This document shows, one piece after another, positions 13,794 through 22,674 of a stretch of 22,849 nucleotides of DNA (within the stretch, counting starts at the first letter, position 1; each line of letters starts with the position of its first letter). Origin of the DNA: Bacillota bacterium (GTDB taxonomy: Bacteria > Bacillota > Clostridia > Acetivibrionales > Acetivibrionaceae); the NCBI GenBank assembly GCA_023421115.1, contig JAEZUI010000178.1, positions 1 to 22,849 on the forward strand, in the 5' to 3' direction. The position numbers and the translations under genes were made by a program. The notes beneath the pieces were generated by a model that saw nothing but the letters and a program-made list of their open reading frames with translations, was not told the DNA's origin and did not search any database.

Positions 13794-14792
13794 GTGTCAA
13801 TAAATACAAAAACTGTGAAGAAAAATGCTTGGCGAATTACCAAACAGCGTGGAAAAACAGCGTTAAGAATAAGAGTTCCCGGTGGACACTTAAACGTTAA
13901 ACATTTTGATGTGATAAAAGAAATCGCTGATAGATATGGAAATGGAACTGTTCATATAACTAGCAGACAAGGCTTTGAAATCCCCGAAATTGATTTTGAA
14001 TACATGTCTGAAATAAACAAGCTCATAGAACCCTATATAAGAGAAGTAGAAATTGAAAACGGTGTGCAAATAGACGCTCCAGAGGAAGGTTACCCAGCGG
14101 CAGGAACCAGAAACATTTCCGCCTGTATAGGAAACAGGGTATGTCCCTTTGCTAATTATGATACTACAGCCTTCGCGCAAGAAATTGAAAAAACTGTTTT
14201 TCCACACGATTACCATGTGAAAATTGCACTCACGGGATGTCCTAACGACTGCATAAAGGCACATTTACAGGATATCGGGATAATTGGCCAGGTTGACAGG
14301 CAATATGACGAGTATCGATGTATTTCCTGTAATGCTTGTGTAAAAAACTGTGAGCGTAGAGTTACTGGTGCTTTGACGATGGTTAATTATAAAATTAAGA
14401 TTGATAAGACTAGGTGTATAGGCTGTGGCGAGTGTATTATGAAATGTCCTACCAACGCATGGCATCGTAATCCGGAAAATTACTTTAGAGTGGTTATATT
14501 AGGGAGAACTGGGAAGAAAAATCCACGACTTGCAGCACCTTTTCTTGAGTGGGTTGATAGAGATACGATAATAAAGATACTCAGGAATTTGTACATTTAT
14601 ATTGATAAGTTTATTGATAGACAGACTCCTGATGGCAAGGAACATGTGGGGTATATTATTGATAGAACGGGTTATGAGGTATTTAAGGAATATGTGCTTC
14701 GTGATATTGTACTGCCACCTCAGGCAAGGCTTGCTCGAAGGCTCGATTTTTCGGGGTATTATTATGAGAAGAATACTTTGTTTAAAGCATAG
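13794..14792 (+). CDS. asrC: Anaerobic sulfite reductase subunit C (siroheme subunit)
   Basis: This is the catalytic siroheme/4Fe-4S subunit of AsrABC. The siroheme-cluster Cys ligands are Cys111-x5-Cys117 (ACIGNRVCPF) and Cys149-x3-Cys153 (GCPNDCIKAH). Downstream are two ferredoxin-type 4Fe-4S motifs, from Cys176 (CISCNACVKNC) and from Cys208 (CIGCGECIMKC). The N-terminal part carries TKQRGKTALRIRVPGG and VHITSRQGFEIP, typical of siroheme reductases. The length of 332 residues is normal. It starts with GTG; GGTGA five bases upstream serves as ribosome binding site, and no better in-frame start is nearby. It is the last gene of the channel-asrABC operon and is followed by a terminator at 14850. 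Confidence 0.95.
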   Translation: MSINTKTVKKNAWRITKQRGKTALRIRVPGGHLNVKHFDVIKEIADRYGNGTVHITSRQGFEIPEIDFEYMSEINKLIEPYIREVEIENGVQIDAPEEGYPAAGTRNISACIGNRVCPFANYDTTAFAQEIEKTVFPHDYHVKIALTGCPNDCIKAHLQDIGIIGQVDRQYDEYRCISCNACVKNCERRVTGALTMVNYKIKIDKTRCIGCGECIMKCPTNAWHRNPENYFRVVILGRTGKKNPRLAAPFLEWVDRDTIIKILRNLYIYIDKFIDRQTPDGKEHVGYIIDRTGYEVFKEYVLRDIVLPPQARLARRLDFSGYYYEKNTLFKA

Positions 14793-14849
14793 ATTATTAA
14801 TGAGGAATTAGTGCTTATTGATAAGGCTTTATGGATTTTGTTAGTTTTG

Positions 14850-14885
14850 GTGCAGCAAGAAAATTTGTTGCACTTGATTTTTATT
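14850..14885 (+). terminator. Terminator of the asr operon
   Basis: GTGCAGCAA (14850-14858) pairs with TTGTTGCAC (14865-14873), nine pairs including one G-U, with a six-base loop. A T-rich stretch (TTGATTTTTATTG) follows. It lies 57 bases after the asrC stop. Confidence 0.7.
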
Positions 14886-14938
14886 GTTTAAATTGAGTGT
14901 GGGGATTTTGGGAACTGAATGAAAGGGAGGGTACCTAT

Positions 14939-15143
14939 TGTTTTAGTGTCAAACGACTCCATTACGTGACCTTCGCAAAGAAGCTGTATGCCGAAAGCTT
15001 GATAATTTTCGCCGCGTCTATGCGACATCCTGTCGCGAGACGCTAAAAATGCCATCAGTGGCATTTTTGCTTCAAATTATCAAGCTTTCGGCAACAGCTT
15101 CTAGTGCTCAGGTCAAGTAATTGCGTCATTTGACACTAAAACA
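14939..15143. mobile_element. MITE-like 205-bp imperfect palindrome with internal terminator
   Basis: Two 70-base arms, 14939-15008 and 15074-15143, are inverted copies of each other with about ten differences and one compensated indel. Both tips read TGTTTTAGTGTCAAA when viewed inward. The 65-base centre folds into two more hairpins, one around GCGACA/TGTCGC (15014-15043) and one AAAAATGCCA/TGGCATTTTT (15045-15068) that is a terminator in both directions. No open reading frame of note is inside. It sits between the convergent asrC and metB-like genes. Form and position suggest a non-autonomous inverted-repeat element or a mobile bidirectional terminator. I see no clear target-site duplication. 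Confidence 0.6.
15045..15068. terminator. Bidirectional terminator hairpin inside the palindromic element
   Basis: AAAAATGCCA (15045-15054) and TGGCATTTTT (15059-15068) form a perfect 10-bp stem with a four-base loop. A T5 run closes it on the plus strand and, by symmetry, on the minus strand. It could end both asr and metB-like transcripts. Confidence 0.65.
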
Positions 15144-15374
15144 GGTTAATGCTTTAATTAGGGGTATTTTTTGCTGTTTTATTGTTATGCTTTTTGTTTT
15201 AGGGTTTTCATGTTATTGGTTTTTATTAATTTTTGCTTGGATAAAAGTCTTCTTATAGTCTTTAAGTTAATCTTTTGTATATTAAAATTCTACTGACAAT
15301 TTTATTGAAAGTATTCAATATTTTCCTTTTCGGAAGGTATTGTTATATGGGAACTGCTTTTAAGACTATATTCA
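15144..15374. other. AT-rich spacer between the palindromic element and the metB-like gene
   Basis: About 230 bases of T-rich DNA without a supportable gene. A 7-bp hairpin TATTGAA/TTCAATA around 15305-15322 is followed by a T-rich run on the plus strand only. I see no strong terminator for the minus-strand metB-like gene here; the element at 14939-15143 may serve. Confidence 0.4.
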
Positions 15375-16514
15375 TCACATCATAGCTTGATCTAAGTCAT
15401 TTATCAAATCATTTATATCCTCTATACCCACTGATAACCTAAGAAGTTTGTCATTAACGCCTATTCTTTCTCTTATTTCAGAAGGTATTGCCTTATGCGT
15501 TTGTGCGATAGGGTAGGTTATCAAACTCTCAACCCCTCCTAAGCTTTCAGCATAAATAAAAACTTTTACTCTTTCAAGTATTGATTCTATCTGCGCGGCA
15601 TCCTTTAGGTGAAACGAAACCATAGCACCATATCCCGAAGCTTGACTATTTAAGATTTTATATCCCTCATTTTCAGGTAATCCTGCATAGTAAACCGCTT
15701 CCACCATTTTATGTGCTTTTAGCCAATTTGCAATTTTTTGCGCGTTGTACTGTTGCCTATCAAGACGTATACCAAGAGTTTTTATACCTCTTAATATAAG
15801 CCAACTATCAAAGGGAGCAAGGACTGCTCCTTCAGATTTTTGTATTAACCTCAAATCCTCTGCTATTTTATCATCAGAAACAACTATTAATCCTGCCAAG
15901 GTATCATTATGTCCACCAAGATATTTGGTTCCGCTGTGAAGTACAAGGTCTATTCCAAGCTCTAGAGGCCTTTGATAATATGGTGTAAGGAAAGTATTAT
16001 CTACAATAGTTAATATCCCTTTTGCTTTTGAAAGCTCTGAGACTGCTCTTAAGTCAGTTATTTTCATCATGGGATTTGAAGGTGTCTCAATAAATATTGC
16101 AGCAGTTTTCGGTGTTATACTTTCTTCTATATTTTTCACACCGCTAGTATCAACAAAACTAAAGTCTATACCATACTTTTTATATATCTCTTCAAAAATG
16201 CGATATGTACCTCCATATAAATCATCAGAAACAATTATATGGTCACCAGGAGAAAAAAGCTTTAGTATTGCAGACACTGAAGCCATTCCACTAGAAAATG
16301 CCAATCCATGCCTACCATTTTCCAACAATGCAATTGTGTTTTCCAACTCTTCTCTTGTGGGATTTTGAAGCCTTGAATAATCATACCCCGTAGACTCATT
16401 CAAGCTTGGATGCCTGAATGTTGCACTTTGGTATATAGGAAAACTCACAGCTCCTGTCTGTGGATCATAGCCTTTGTAACCATGTACTAGATTTGTACTT
16501 ATACTTTTACCCAT
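15375..16514 (-). CDS. Trans-sulfuration PLP enzyme (cystathionine gamma-synthase/beta- or gamma-lyase family)
   Basis: This cytosolic Cys/Met-metabolism PLP enzyme of aspartate-aminotransferase fold type I has 379 residues, the normal length. Family blocks are YSRLQNPTREELE, FSSGMASVSAIL, SDDLYGGTYRIF, ETPSNP, VDNTFLTPYYQRPLELGIDLVLHSGTK split as VDNTFLTPYYQRP and LVLHSGTKYLGGHND with Schiff-base Lys197, and ESLGGVESLITYP. The motifs do not safely separate cystathionine gamma-synthase (metB) from cystathionine lyases or O-acetylhomoserine sulfhydrylase. The neighbouring sulfide-producing operons make a role in cysteine/methionine synthesis likely. ATG 16514 has GGAGAG five bases upstream. 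A longer frame to 16535 would start inside the shared leader motif. It has its own promoter and an attenuator-like leader. Confidence 0.88.
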   Translation of the reverse strand: MGKSISTNLVHGYKGYDPQTGAVSFPIYQSATFRHPSLNESTGYDYSRLQNPTREELENTIALLENGRHGLAFSSGMASVSAILKLFSPGDHIIVSDDLYGGTYRIFEEIYKKYGIDFSFVDTSGVKNIEESITPKTAAIFIETPSNPMMKITDLRAVSELSKAKGILTIVDNTFLTPYYQRPLELGIDLVLHSGTKYLGGHNDTLAGLIVVSDDKIAEDLRLIQKSEGAVLAPFDSWLILRGIKTLGIRLDRQQYNAQKIANWLKAHKMVEAVYYAGLPENEGYKILNSQASGYGAMVSFHLKDAAQIESILERVKVFIYAESLGGVESLITYPIAQTHKAIPSEIRERIGVNDKLLRLSVGIEDINDLINDLDQAMM

Positions 16515-16536
16515 TGCGGCTCTCCTTTTATACATT

Positions 16537-16549
16537 ATTATTCCTATCT
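16537..16549. promoter_or_regulatory. 13-bp motif in the metB-like leader, identical to the one at 10066
   Basis: ATTATTCCTATCT lies about ten bases upstream of the ribosome binding site, the same place as in the sulfite-reductase leader. This suggests co-regulation of the two transcripts, either by a protein roadblock on DNA or at the RNA level. Confidence 0.45.
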
Positions 16550-16568
16550 TTTTAGTAGTGTTTTGTTT

Positions 16569-16608
16569 AAAAAAATATCGGTTTATACTAATTTATATAT
16601 AACCAATA
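16569..16608 (-). terminator. Leader terminator (attenuator candidate) of the metB-like gene
   Basis: On the minus strand TATTGGTT pairs with AACCGATA (one G-U pair) and is followed at once by seven U. It lies between the promoter and the gene, so it would stop transcription early. The 3' arm can also pair with the very 5' end of the transcript (ATATCGG, 16632-16626), giving an alternative stem. Both forms cannot exist together. No known riboswitch core is recognised. Confidence 0.5.
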
Positions 16609-16637
16609 CTTATATCCCTACTTTTCCGATATGTTAT

Positions 16638-16666
16638 ATAATATTACACCATTTGAATTTTGTCAA
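16638..16666 (-). promoter_or_regulatory. Sigma-A promoter of the metB-like gene
   Basis: On the minus strand TTGACA (16666-16661), a 17-base spacer and TATTAT (16643-16638) form a near-consensus promoter. The predicted start near 16631 gives a leader of about 117 bases. Confidence 0.8.
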
Positions 16667-16684
16667 TATAGTACAACCATGGCT

Positions 16685-19600
16685 TTACCTAATATCTTTT
16701 AGAAGCAGTTCAAAAGCTTTAGCATTCATTGGTTTATGAAAATAAAAGCCCTGAATTTCATCACAAAGATTTTCTTTAAGAAACTCCAACTGTTGTTCAT
16801 TTTCCACACCTTCTGCTAATACTTTGAGTCCAAAGGTTTTCCCTAGTTGCAACATAGCCTTGATTATACTCTCATCCTTTGATCCCCTGTATATACCTTG
16901 TATAAATCTCATATCAATTTTTATCTTGTCAACGGGCATAATTTTCAATCTGCTCAAGGATGAATATTCTGTACCGAAATCATCTATAGAAATCGAAACT
17001 CCTAATGATTTCAACCTATTTAACGTATTTATTATATAGTCCGCATCATAAGCAGCAATACTTTCAGTGATTTCGAGCTCGAGGAAAGTTGGAGACAGTT
17101 GTGTTTTATTGATTATACCTTCTATAGTTTCAACCAGATTAGGATTTAAAAACTGTCCTAATGACAAGTTAACAGACATTTTTATCGGTTTGTAACCCGA
17201 CTTTTGCCATAATTTATTTTGTTCACAAGCTTCGTTAAGTACCCATTGACCTATATGATTGATTAGCCCACTCTTTTCAGCTAAAGGAATAAATACTCCT
17301 GGTGATATTATTCCTTTTTGGGGATGATTCCATCTAATCAGCGCTTCCACTCCTACTATTTCACCTGACATAGCATTTACTTGAGGTTGATAATCCAATA
17401 TAAATTCCTTCCGTTGTATAGCAATATGCAAACTGTTTGTAAGGCTTGCATTTACTTCAATCTCCTTTTGAAGAACAGAAGAAGACATAGTATATTTGTT
17501 TTTACCGTTCTCTTTTGAAATATTCATTGCGGCAGAAGCATTCTTAACAAGATCCTCCGGTTCTGTTCCATCTAAAGGACACACAGAAACTCCCATACTG
17601 ACAGTTATAAAGAACTCTTGGTTGCCCATATTTAATGGTTTTTTAAAACTATCGGTAATTTTCGCTGCAACTGCATATATATCTTCAATATTTGAAACCT
17701 GCGGAATCATTATTACAAACTCATCCCCTCCAAAACGTGCTACAATATCATATATACGAAGAGAACTTGAAATCCTCTCACCTATCTTCATCAGTAAAGA
17801 ATCTCCGCCATCATGACCTAATGTGTCATTAACATATTTAAAGGAATCTATATCAACAAAAGCAACTCCTACAAGCTTTTCTGCCCGTTCTGCCATCTTT
17901 ATTGCACCTTTTAGCTGATTCATAAACATCGCTCTGTTCAAAAGACCTGTCAAAGCATCGTAATTTGCCCTATAATTAATTTCTTTTTCAGCATCTACCT
18001 TTAACATTACGTCAGAAATCAAGTGCGCTAGAACTTTAAGCGTCTCCTTCTGATACTCTTTAAATTCTAACGCGTGATTTGCACTTTCAAAACCCATCAG
18101 GCCTATTGCGCTGTCTCGATTTAATAATGGATTGATAATTGTAGATTTTGTTTCTCCACCTTCCATATATTCCTCAGAGGTTGCAGCAACATCCGATATA
18201 CAAATGCACTCTTGCTGTAAAAATTGTTTTATGTTCATTAATTCTAAAATTCTTTCTGCCCTTTTTTCTTTAGCATAAGCATCCCCTAATGATTTAACAT
18301 TTGTACACCACTCGAAAAATTTCAGTTCTTTTTGACCTTCTGGAAAAATCAATACATAAATGCGGTCTATCTTGTAATACTCCCCACATAGTCTTAGTAC
18401 CTCATTTACTCTATCTTCCAGATTACTTTCATTGGTATTTATAAATATCGAAGATATTCGGGAAAGTAGCTTTTGAACAAACAGTTTTTCTTCGTTTTCA
18501 AAGAGCCTCTGGGTATAGGCACGATTAATATAATAAGCCATAAAAAATATTATAAGCAACATAAATATTCTTACTGCATGATCTGCACCTGTGAATAGTA
18601 CAATCGTTACAGAAGGCGATTTAATCCAAATACATATTAGAGTAAACAAGGCAGCAATACCATTTAGTACAAGCATACGTCTCTGACTAAATGCAATGGC
18701 TGATATTAAAAACAGTATAGGAATTATACCTGCATAAATAGGTGAATAATCAAAGTACCTCAATACAATAACTGGAATTGACAATGCTAGAATAATATTT
18801 GACAATAAGTCTTTGTAAACAAATTTAACTCCAAATTTCTGAATAATTTGGAGTGCAAAACCTACAAAGGTCATAAAAGCACCAAAGATCAAAACTGATT
18901 CTAAGGGCTCCCTACCCGTGAGGTACATAGTCCCAATATTAATAAAACCCCCTAATAAAAAGGCAACACTCAAACTTAAATATAGCTTTGAGCGATTGTC
19001 ATCACTAAGAATGTTAAGGTTATTCTCTATAGTATTATTTTCTATCATGAAGCCATATCTTTTGACATAATAAAGCATAACGGTTATTGGAATAAGAAAA
19101 AGTAGCGGGGCTATTTGTGGTATCTTAAATGGAAATACAGAATTTATAACAAACTCAGACATAGTACCAATTAAGAATGCCCACAAAGTAGAAGCACATA
19201 TCAAATATACTTTCTTTTTTCTATCCTTTTCCTTTATTTGCTTTGCCCAACTGAAAAGAAGTTTAATCGCTGCTAAATAAAAACTTATATAATAAATATT
19301 ATATAACCAATCCCAAACAGTATCATAGGATACATTTACCCAACCGGTTTGTGTCTCAACTAGATTATAAGTTTCTTCACCAAGCTTGCTAAATGGTCCA
19401 AAAACAAAAACATTTATAACTGCTGGAAAGTATATTAGCAGATACACCCACTTTTTCTTTAAAAGTTCCTCTTTTTTAGTTAGAATGATACTAAAGTGAA
19501 GAAAAAAGCTAAAAAAGGTTCCCCAGCCAAAGGCACCAATTCTCCTCCAAAGTAGACAAGTCTCATAATCCTGAACACTATTTGATATAGCCAAGGCAAA

Positions 19601-19747
19601 TGACCACAATGCCGAACTCAAGCAAAGGATGAAAAAGATAATATGTAGTGTTGATTTTGTATTTAATGACATAACAAACAATCCATATAATAAAATAATA
19701 ACAGTTGCAACAAGGAACAGCATTGAAAAAACATATGGTAAAGGCAT
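16685..19747 (-). CDS. Membrane GAF-GGDEF-EAL protein (c-di-GMP cyclase/phosphodiesterase)
   Basis: A 1020-residue bifunctional-type c-di-GMP protein. The N-terminal 225 residues resemble the seven-helix sensor found on some histidine kinases. A second group of membrane helices runs to about residue 400, followed by a GAF-like domain (about 430-570), GGDEF (about 590-745) and EAL (about 765-1015). The cyclase site is intact (RFGGDEF, residues 673-677) and has the RxxD inhibitory site (RIYD) five residues before it. The phosphodiesterase residues are also complete: EALIRW (801), NLSLGQF, ELEITES, IDDFGTEYSSL, KIDMRFI, AEGVE and IQGFYF. The ATG at 19747 has AAGGAGG 11 bases upstream; the longest frame starts at a TTG seven codons earlier with no good site. 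The gene stands alone. Its net activity cannot be predicted. Confidence 0.88.
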   Translation of the reverse strand: MPLPYVFSMLFLVATVIILLYGLFVMSLNTKSTLHIIFFILCLSSALWSFALAISNSVQDYETCLLWRRIGAFGWGTFFSFFLHFSIILTKKEELLKKKWVYLLIYFPAVINVFVFGPFSKLGEETYNLVETQTGWVNVSYDTVWDWLYNIYYISFYLAAIKLLFSWAKQIKEKDRKKKVYLICASTLWAFLIGTMSEFVINSVFPFKIPQIAPLLFLIPITVMLYYVKRYGFMIENNTIENNLNILSDDNRSKLYLSLSVAFLLGGFINIGTMYLTGREPLESVLIFGAFMTFVGFALQIIQKFGVKFVYKDLLSNIILALSIPVIVLRYFDYSPIYAGIIPILFLISAIAFSQRRMLVLNGIAALFTLICIWIKSPSVTIVLFTGADHAVRIFMLLIIFFMAYYINRAYTQRLFENEEKLFVQKLLSRISSIFINTNESNLEDRVNEVLRLCGEYYKIDRIYVLIFPEGQKELKFFEWCTNVKSLGDAYAKEKRAERILELMNIKQFLQQECICISDVAATSEEYMEGGETKSTIINPLLNRDSAIGLMGFESANHALEFKEYQKETLKVLAHLISDVMLKVDAEKEINYRANYDALTGLLNRAMFMNQLKGAIKMAERAEKLVGVAFVDIDSFKYVNDTLGHDGGDSLLMKIGERISSSLRIYDIVARFGGDEFVIMIPQVSNIEDIYAVAAKITDSFKKPLNMGNQEFFITVSMGVSVCPLDGTEPEDLVKNASAAMNISKENGKNKYTMSSSVLQKEIEVNASLTNSLHIAIQRKEFILDYQPQVNAMSGEIVGVEALIRWNHPQKGIISPGVFIPLAEKSGLINHIGQWVLNEACEQNKLWQKSGYKPIKMSVNLSLGQFLNPNLVETIEGIINKTQLSPTFLELEITESIAAYDADYIINTLNRLKSLGVSISIDDFGTEYSSLSRLKIMPVDKIKIDMRFIQGIYRGSKDESIIKAMLQLGKTFGLKVLAEGVENEQQLEFLKENLCDEIQGFYFHKPMNAKAFELLLKDIR

Positions 19748-19930
19748 ACTACAAAAAGCCTCCTTCAACCTTTGCGAATATATACAATTAGAACCTCAAA
19801 TATCGAACTTAAGCGAACATTCGGTGATTAATAATAATTGTTTAATGTACTTCAAGAAATTAGTTATATTTTTATATATTCGACAAATAGTTTATAAATC
19901 CTCTAATAAAAAGAGACTCTTTATGTAAAA
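19748..19930. other. Short AT-rich gap between the two c-di-GMP genes
   Basis: A weak hairpin (AAAGA/TCTTT at about 19910-19923) just past the stop of the upstream gene could be a poor terminator on the minus strand. I find no clear promoter for the GGDEF-EAL gene; read-through from the upstream gene is possible. Confidence 0.3.
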
Positions 19931-22420
19931 CTATAACATATCTTTTTTACAGTTCTTTAGCATATCCATTGCAGTTTCTTGATCAACTGGTCTGCTAAAA
20001 AGGTATCCCTGCATCATATCACAATCATGCTCCAACAAATATTCTCTTTGAACTTCATATTCAACACCTTCTGCTACTACATAGTGCCCAAGTTTATGAG
20101 CCATCGAAATAATATCACCTGTAATCGCATCTTCCGGGCTAATTCTTGTTAATTTGTCAATAAAATACTTATCTATCTTTAAACAATTTACATTTAACTC
20201 CCTTTCCCTAGCAAGAGATGAATATCCTGTCCCAAAATCATCAATCGCAATTTTCATTCCCATCATTTTGATCTTGTCTAGTCTTTCATTTATTTCATGA
20301 TAATTATCCGAAAAAACCGATTCTGTTATCTCAACATTTAGATTTCTAGGGTCGACTCCTGTTTCTTCAACTAAATCTACTAAGTCTGTCAAAAAAGTCT
20401 CACTAAGAAGCTGTATAGCTGAGACATTAAAGGACATTAAAATTGACTCATACCCTTTCTGTTTTAGAATGGACGCAAAACAGAAGACAAGCCGCATAAT
20501 TTTTTTACCTAAAGGCAATATAAGTTGGGAGGCTTCAGCAATTGGTATAAATTCAGCCGGTGACACAAATCCGATACTCTCATCTTTATATCGTGCTAAA
20601 GCTTCAAAACCAACAATTTCATTGGTTTTCATACTTATAATTGGCTGATAAAGCATAAATAAAGACGTATCATGTTGTTCATATATAGTCTTAGTCAATG
20701 CCTGAATAATTGCAACGTCGCGCTGTAATTTCTCCTCCATCTCTTTACTAAAAAAACAACAACTGAATCTGTAACTATTACTTATTTTTTCAGAAGCTAA
20801 ATACGCTTTCTTTAATACACTCTCAGCGTCACCTATATTACTATTATCAATTTCAATTACCCCAATATTAAAGTTGGTTGTTTTTTGATAAATCTTTGCA
20901 TCAAGTTCTTGAATAAGCTTTTCACAAAAATCACTCAATTCCTGCCTCTCTTTATATTTTGTAATATAAAAAGCAAAATGATCTAGAGAAATATGGAAAA
21001 GCAAATATACCTCTGAGGATAGATGCAATAAACACTCTGATATGTCCTTAAGTAATTCCTGTCCGTAACGAAAACCCATAGTGCTGCTGATAGTACTAAA
21101 TGTACTGACATTTAGCATGATGATAGCACTTTTAAATATATTATTTGTTTTGTTATAAGTTAAATACGTTTCTTCAAAAGTCCTTAGATTGGATAATCCT
21201 GTCAAAGGGTCCCGCTCACTTAAATATTTTAGTTTTATTTCATTATTTTTTCTATCATTTATATCAATGATAAGGCCTTCTAAACATATAACATTTCCAT
21301 CCTCATCGTAAATGCCCTGACCTTGTTCCCAAACCCATTTAATCTCCCCGGAAGAAGTAATGATTTCGTACTCCTCTTTTAGTTTCACATGATTTTTAAT
21401 TGCTACATCCCATTTTCTCCATAGATATTCATGGTACTCCGGCTTTATCAAAGCATTAAATGACAGGTCCCTATTGAACAAAAGACTTTCAGGACTGTAT
21501 CCAGTCAACTCAAGACATCCATTTGAAACATATTGCATTGTCCATTCTTTATCGTAACTGCAGCGATACATCATGCCTGGTATATTATCCAACAATACAG
21601 CTTTGCTGCGCTCGCTGTCAAAAAGCTCTGTTTCTATTTTTTTTCTTGTGGTAATATCTTGAACTAAGCTTATATGATTAAATTTTGAGCAATCATTAAG
21701 TTTTAATCTGGCCACTACTATGTTTGCCCACACAATATTCCCATTTGGTTTTATATACCTCTTTTCCAATGAATAACCTTCAATCTCACCAGCTTGCATC
21801 CTCCGATAGTTTTCAATATCCTTTTGAAGATCATCAGGATGGGTAATCCCACTCCACCCCAAATTCATGAGTTCTTCCTTTGTCCTCCCGGTAATTTCTT
21901 CAAATTTTTTGTTGATAATGGGAACATCATAATCGTTAGAATCAAAAGGTTGATAAGAATATGATATAACAATACCTATAGGCGCTTGCTCAATTATTGT
22001 TTCAAGAGTGGAACTGCTTTCATTCAATTTCTCTTCACAAAACCTCTGTATGCGTATTATTTCAAGATGAACTTCAATTCTAGCTTTGAGTGACTTTATA
22101 TGAAAGGGCTTTGTTATATAATCTGCAACACCAAGTTTTAAGCCTTCAATCTCACTTTCAATCTCATCGTGATTTGAAAGAATAATTACACGTGTTTTAT
22201 TATATATATCATCGGCTTTTAACCTATTAAGTATGTACAAACCATCTATTTTGAACAAATCTTCATCTATAATGACCAAATCTATATCCCCATTATTTTC
22301 AATTTGTTCTATGGCTTGTAAACCATCACAAGCAATTAGTATAATGTAATCACTTAGCAAGTTCTTAATACTTGTACGGTTGTTTGCAGAATCGTCTACT
22401 ATCAGTATTTTACCATTCAT
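19931..22420 (-). CDS. Response regulator: receiver-PAS-PAS-degenerate GGDEF-EAL phosphodiesterase
   Basis: A soluble 829-residue c-di-GMP response regulator. The receiver domain (about 4-118) has the acidic pair IVDDS, a phosphoacceptor Asp in VIIDED, Ser in ILSNHD and Lys in YITKPF. Two PAS domains with PAC tails follow (about 135-265 and 275-395). The GGDEF-type domain (about 400-555) keeps the entry DPLTGLSNLRTFE, but the active-site loop reads SLDHF (478-482) instead of GGDEF, so it should not make c-di-GMP. The EAL domain is complete: FEALARY (Glu606), SFNVSAIQL, NVEITES, IDDFGTGYSSL, KIDKYF, AEGVE and MQGYLF. The protein is therefore most likely a phosphorylation- and PAS-controlled phosphodiesterase. 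The partner kinase is not in the window. The start has AGGGGG nine bases upstream. Confidence 0.88.
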   Translation of the reverse strand: MNGKILIVDDSANNRTSIKNLLSDYIILIACDGLQAIEQIENNGDIDLVIIDEDLFKIDGLYILNRLKADDIYNKTRVIILSNHDEIESEIEGLKLGVADYITKPFHIKSLKARIEVHLEIIRIQRFCEEKLNESSSTLETIIEQAPIGIVISYSYQPFDSNDYDVPIINKKFEEITGRTKEELMNLGWSGITHPDDLQKDIENYRRMQAGEIEGYSLEKRYIKPNGNIVWANIVVARLKLNDCSKFNHISLVQDITTRKKIETELFDSERSKAVLLDNIPGMMYRCSYDKEWTMQYVSNGCLELTGYSPESLLFNRDLSFNALIKPEYHEYLWRKWDVAIKNHVKLKEEYEIITSSGEIKWVWEQGQGIYDEDGNVICLEGLIIDINDRKNNEIKLKYLSERDPLTGLSNLRTFEETYLTYNKTNNIFKSAIIMLNVSTFSTISSTMGFRYGQELLKDISECLLHLSSEVYLLFHISLDHFAFYITKYKERQELSDFCEKLIQELDAKIYQKTTNFNIGVIEIDNSNIGDAESVLKKAYLASEKISNSYRFSCCFFSKEMEEKLQRDVAIIQALTKTIYEQHDTSLFMLYQPIISMKTNEIVGFEALARYKDESIGFVSPAEFIPIAEASQLILPLGKKIMRLVFCFASILKQKGYESILMSFNVSAIQLLSETFLTDLVDLVEETGVDPRNLNVEITESVFSDNYHEINERLDKIKMMGMKIAIDDFGTGYSSLARERELNVNCLKIDKYFIDKLTRISPEDAITGDIISMAHKLGHYVVAEGVEYEVQREYLLEHDCDMMQGYLFSRPVDQETAMDMLKNCKKDML

Positions 22421-22514
22421 TTGTATCCCCCTAACTTAGAACTTACGTGTCACTCATTTTTATTATTTGCTTAAAATCAGCAAATTTAAGTTCTAGCCCG
22501 ATATGCTATTCTTC

Positions 22515-22640
22515 TTAGATAGGCTCTAAACTGATATTTATTTTTGTAAAGTAAATTCCAAAAGAGATGTCATCCTTAAAAGTGATTACATTTTTAGATA
22601 TTTCATGAAAAGCTACTTTTATACATATTGCATTTCTCAT
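22515..22640 (-). CDS. Possible 41-residue leader ORF upstream of the receiver-EAL gene
   Basis: An ATG-to-TAA frame of 41 codons starts about 28 bases after the predicted transcript start and ends 94 bases before the receiver gene. It begins MRNAICIKVAFHEIS and has AGGA upstream at a workable distance. No family is recognised. An ORF of this size can occur by chance in such DNA, so this is only a candidate. Confidence 0.25.
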   Translation of the reverse strand: MRNAICIKVAFHEISKNVITFKDDISFGIYFTKINISLEPI

Positions 22641-22674
22641 TGCTGGCAATCCTACAAACAGCACTTATGTATTT

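Noticed and set aside
13890..14264. 124-codon minus-strand ORF within asrC
   Set aside because: It is a shadow of asrC, whose iron-sulfur motifs fix the true frame.
16515..16631. S-box or T-box upstream of the metB-like gene
   Set aside because: The characteristic S-box 5' segment and the T-box GGGTGGNACCGCG sequence are both absent.
22421..22668. c-di-GMP (GEMM) riboswitch in the leader of the receiver-EAL gene
   Set aside because: No conserved GEMM core elements could be found by eye.
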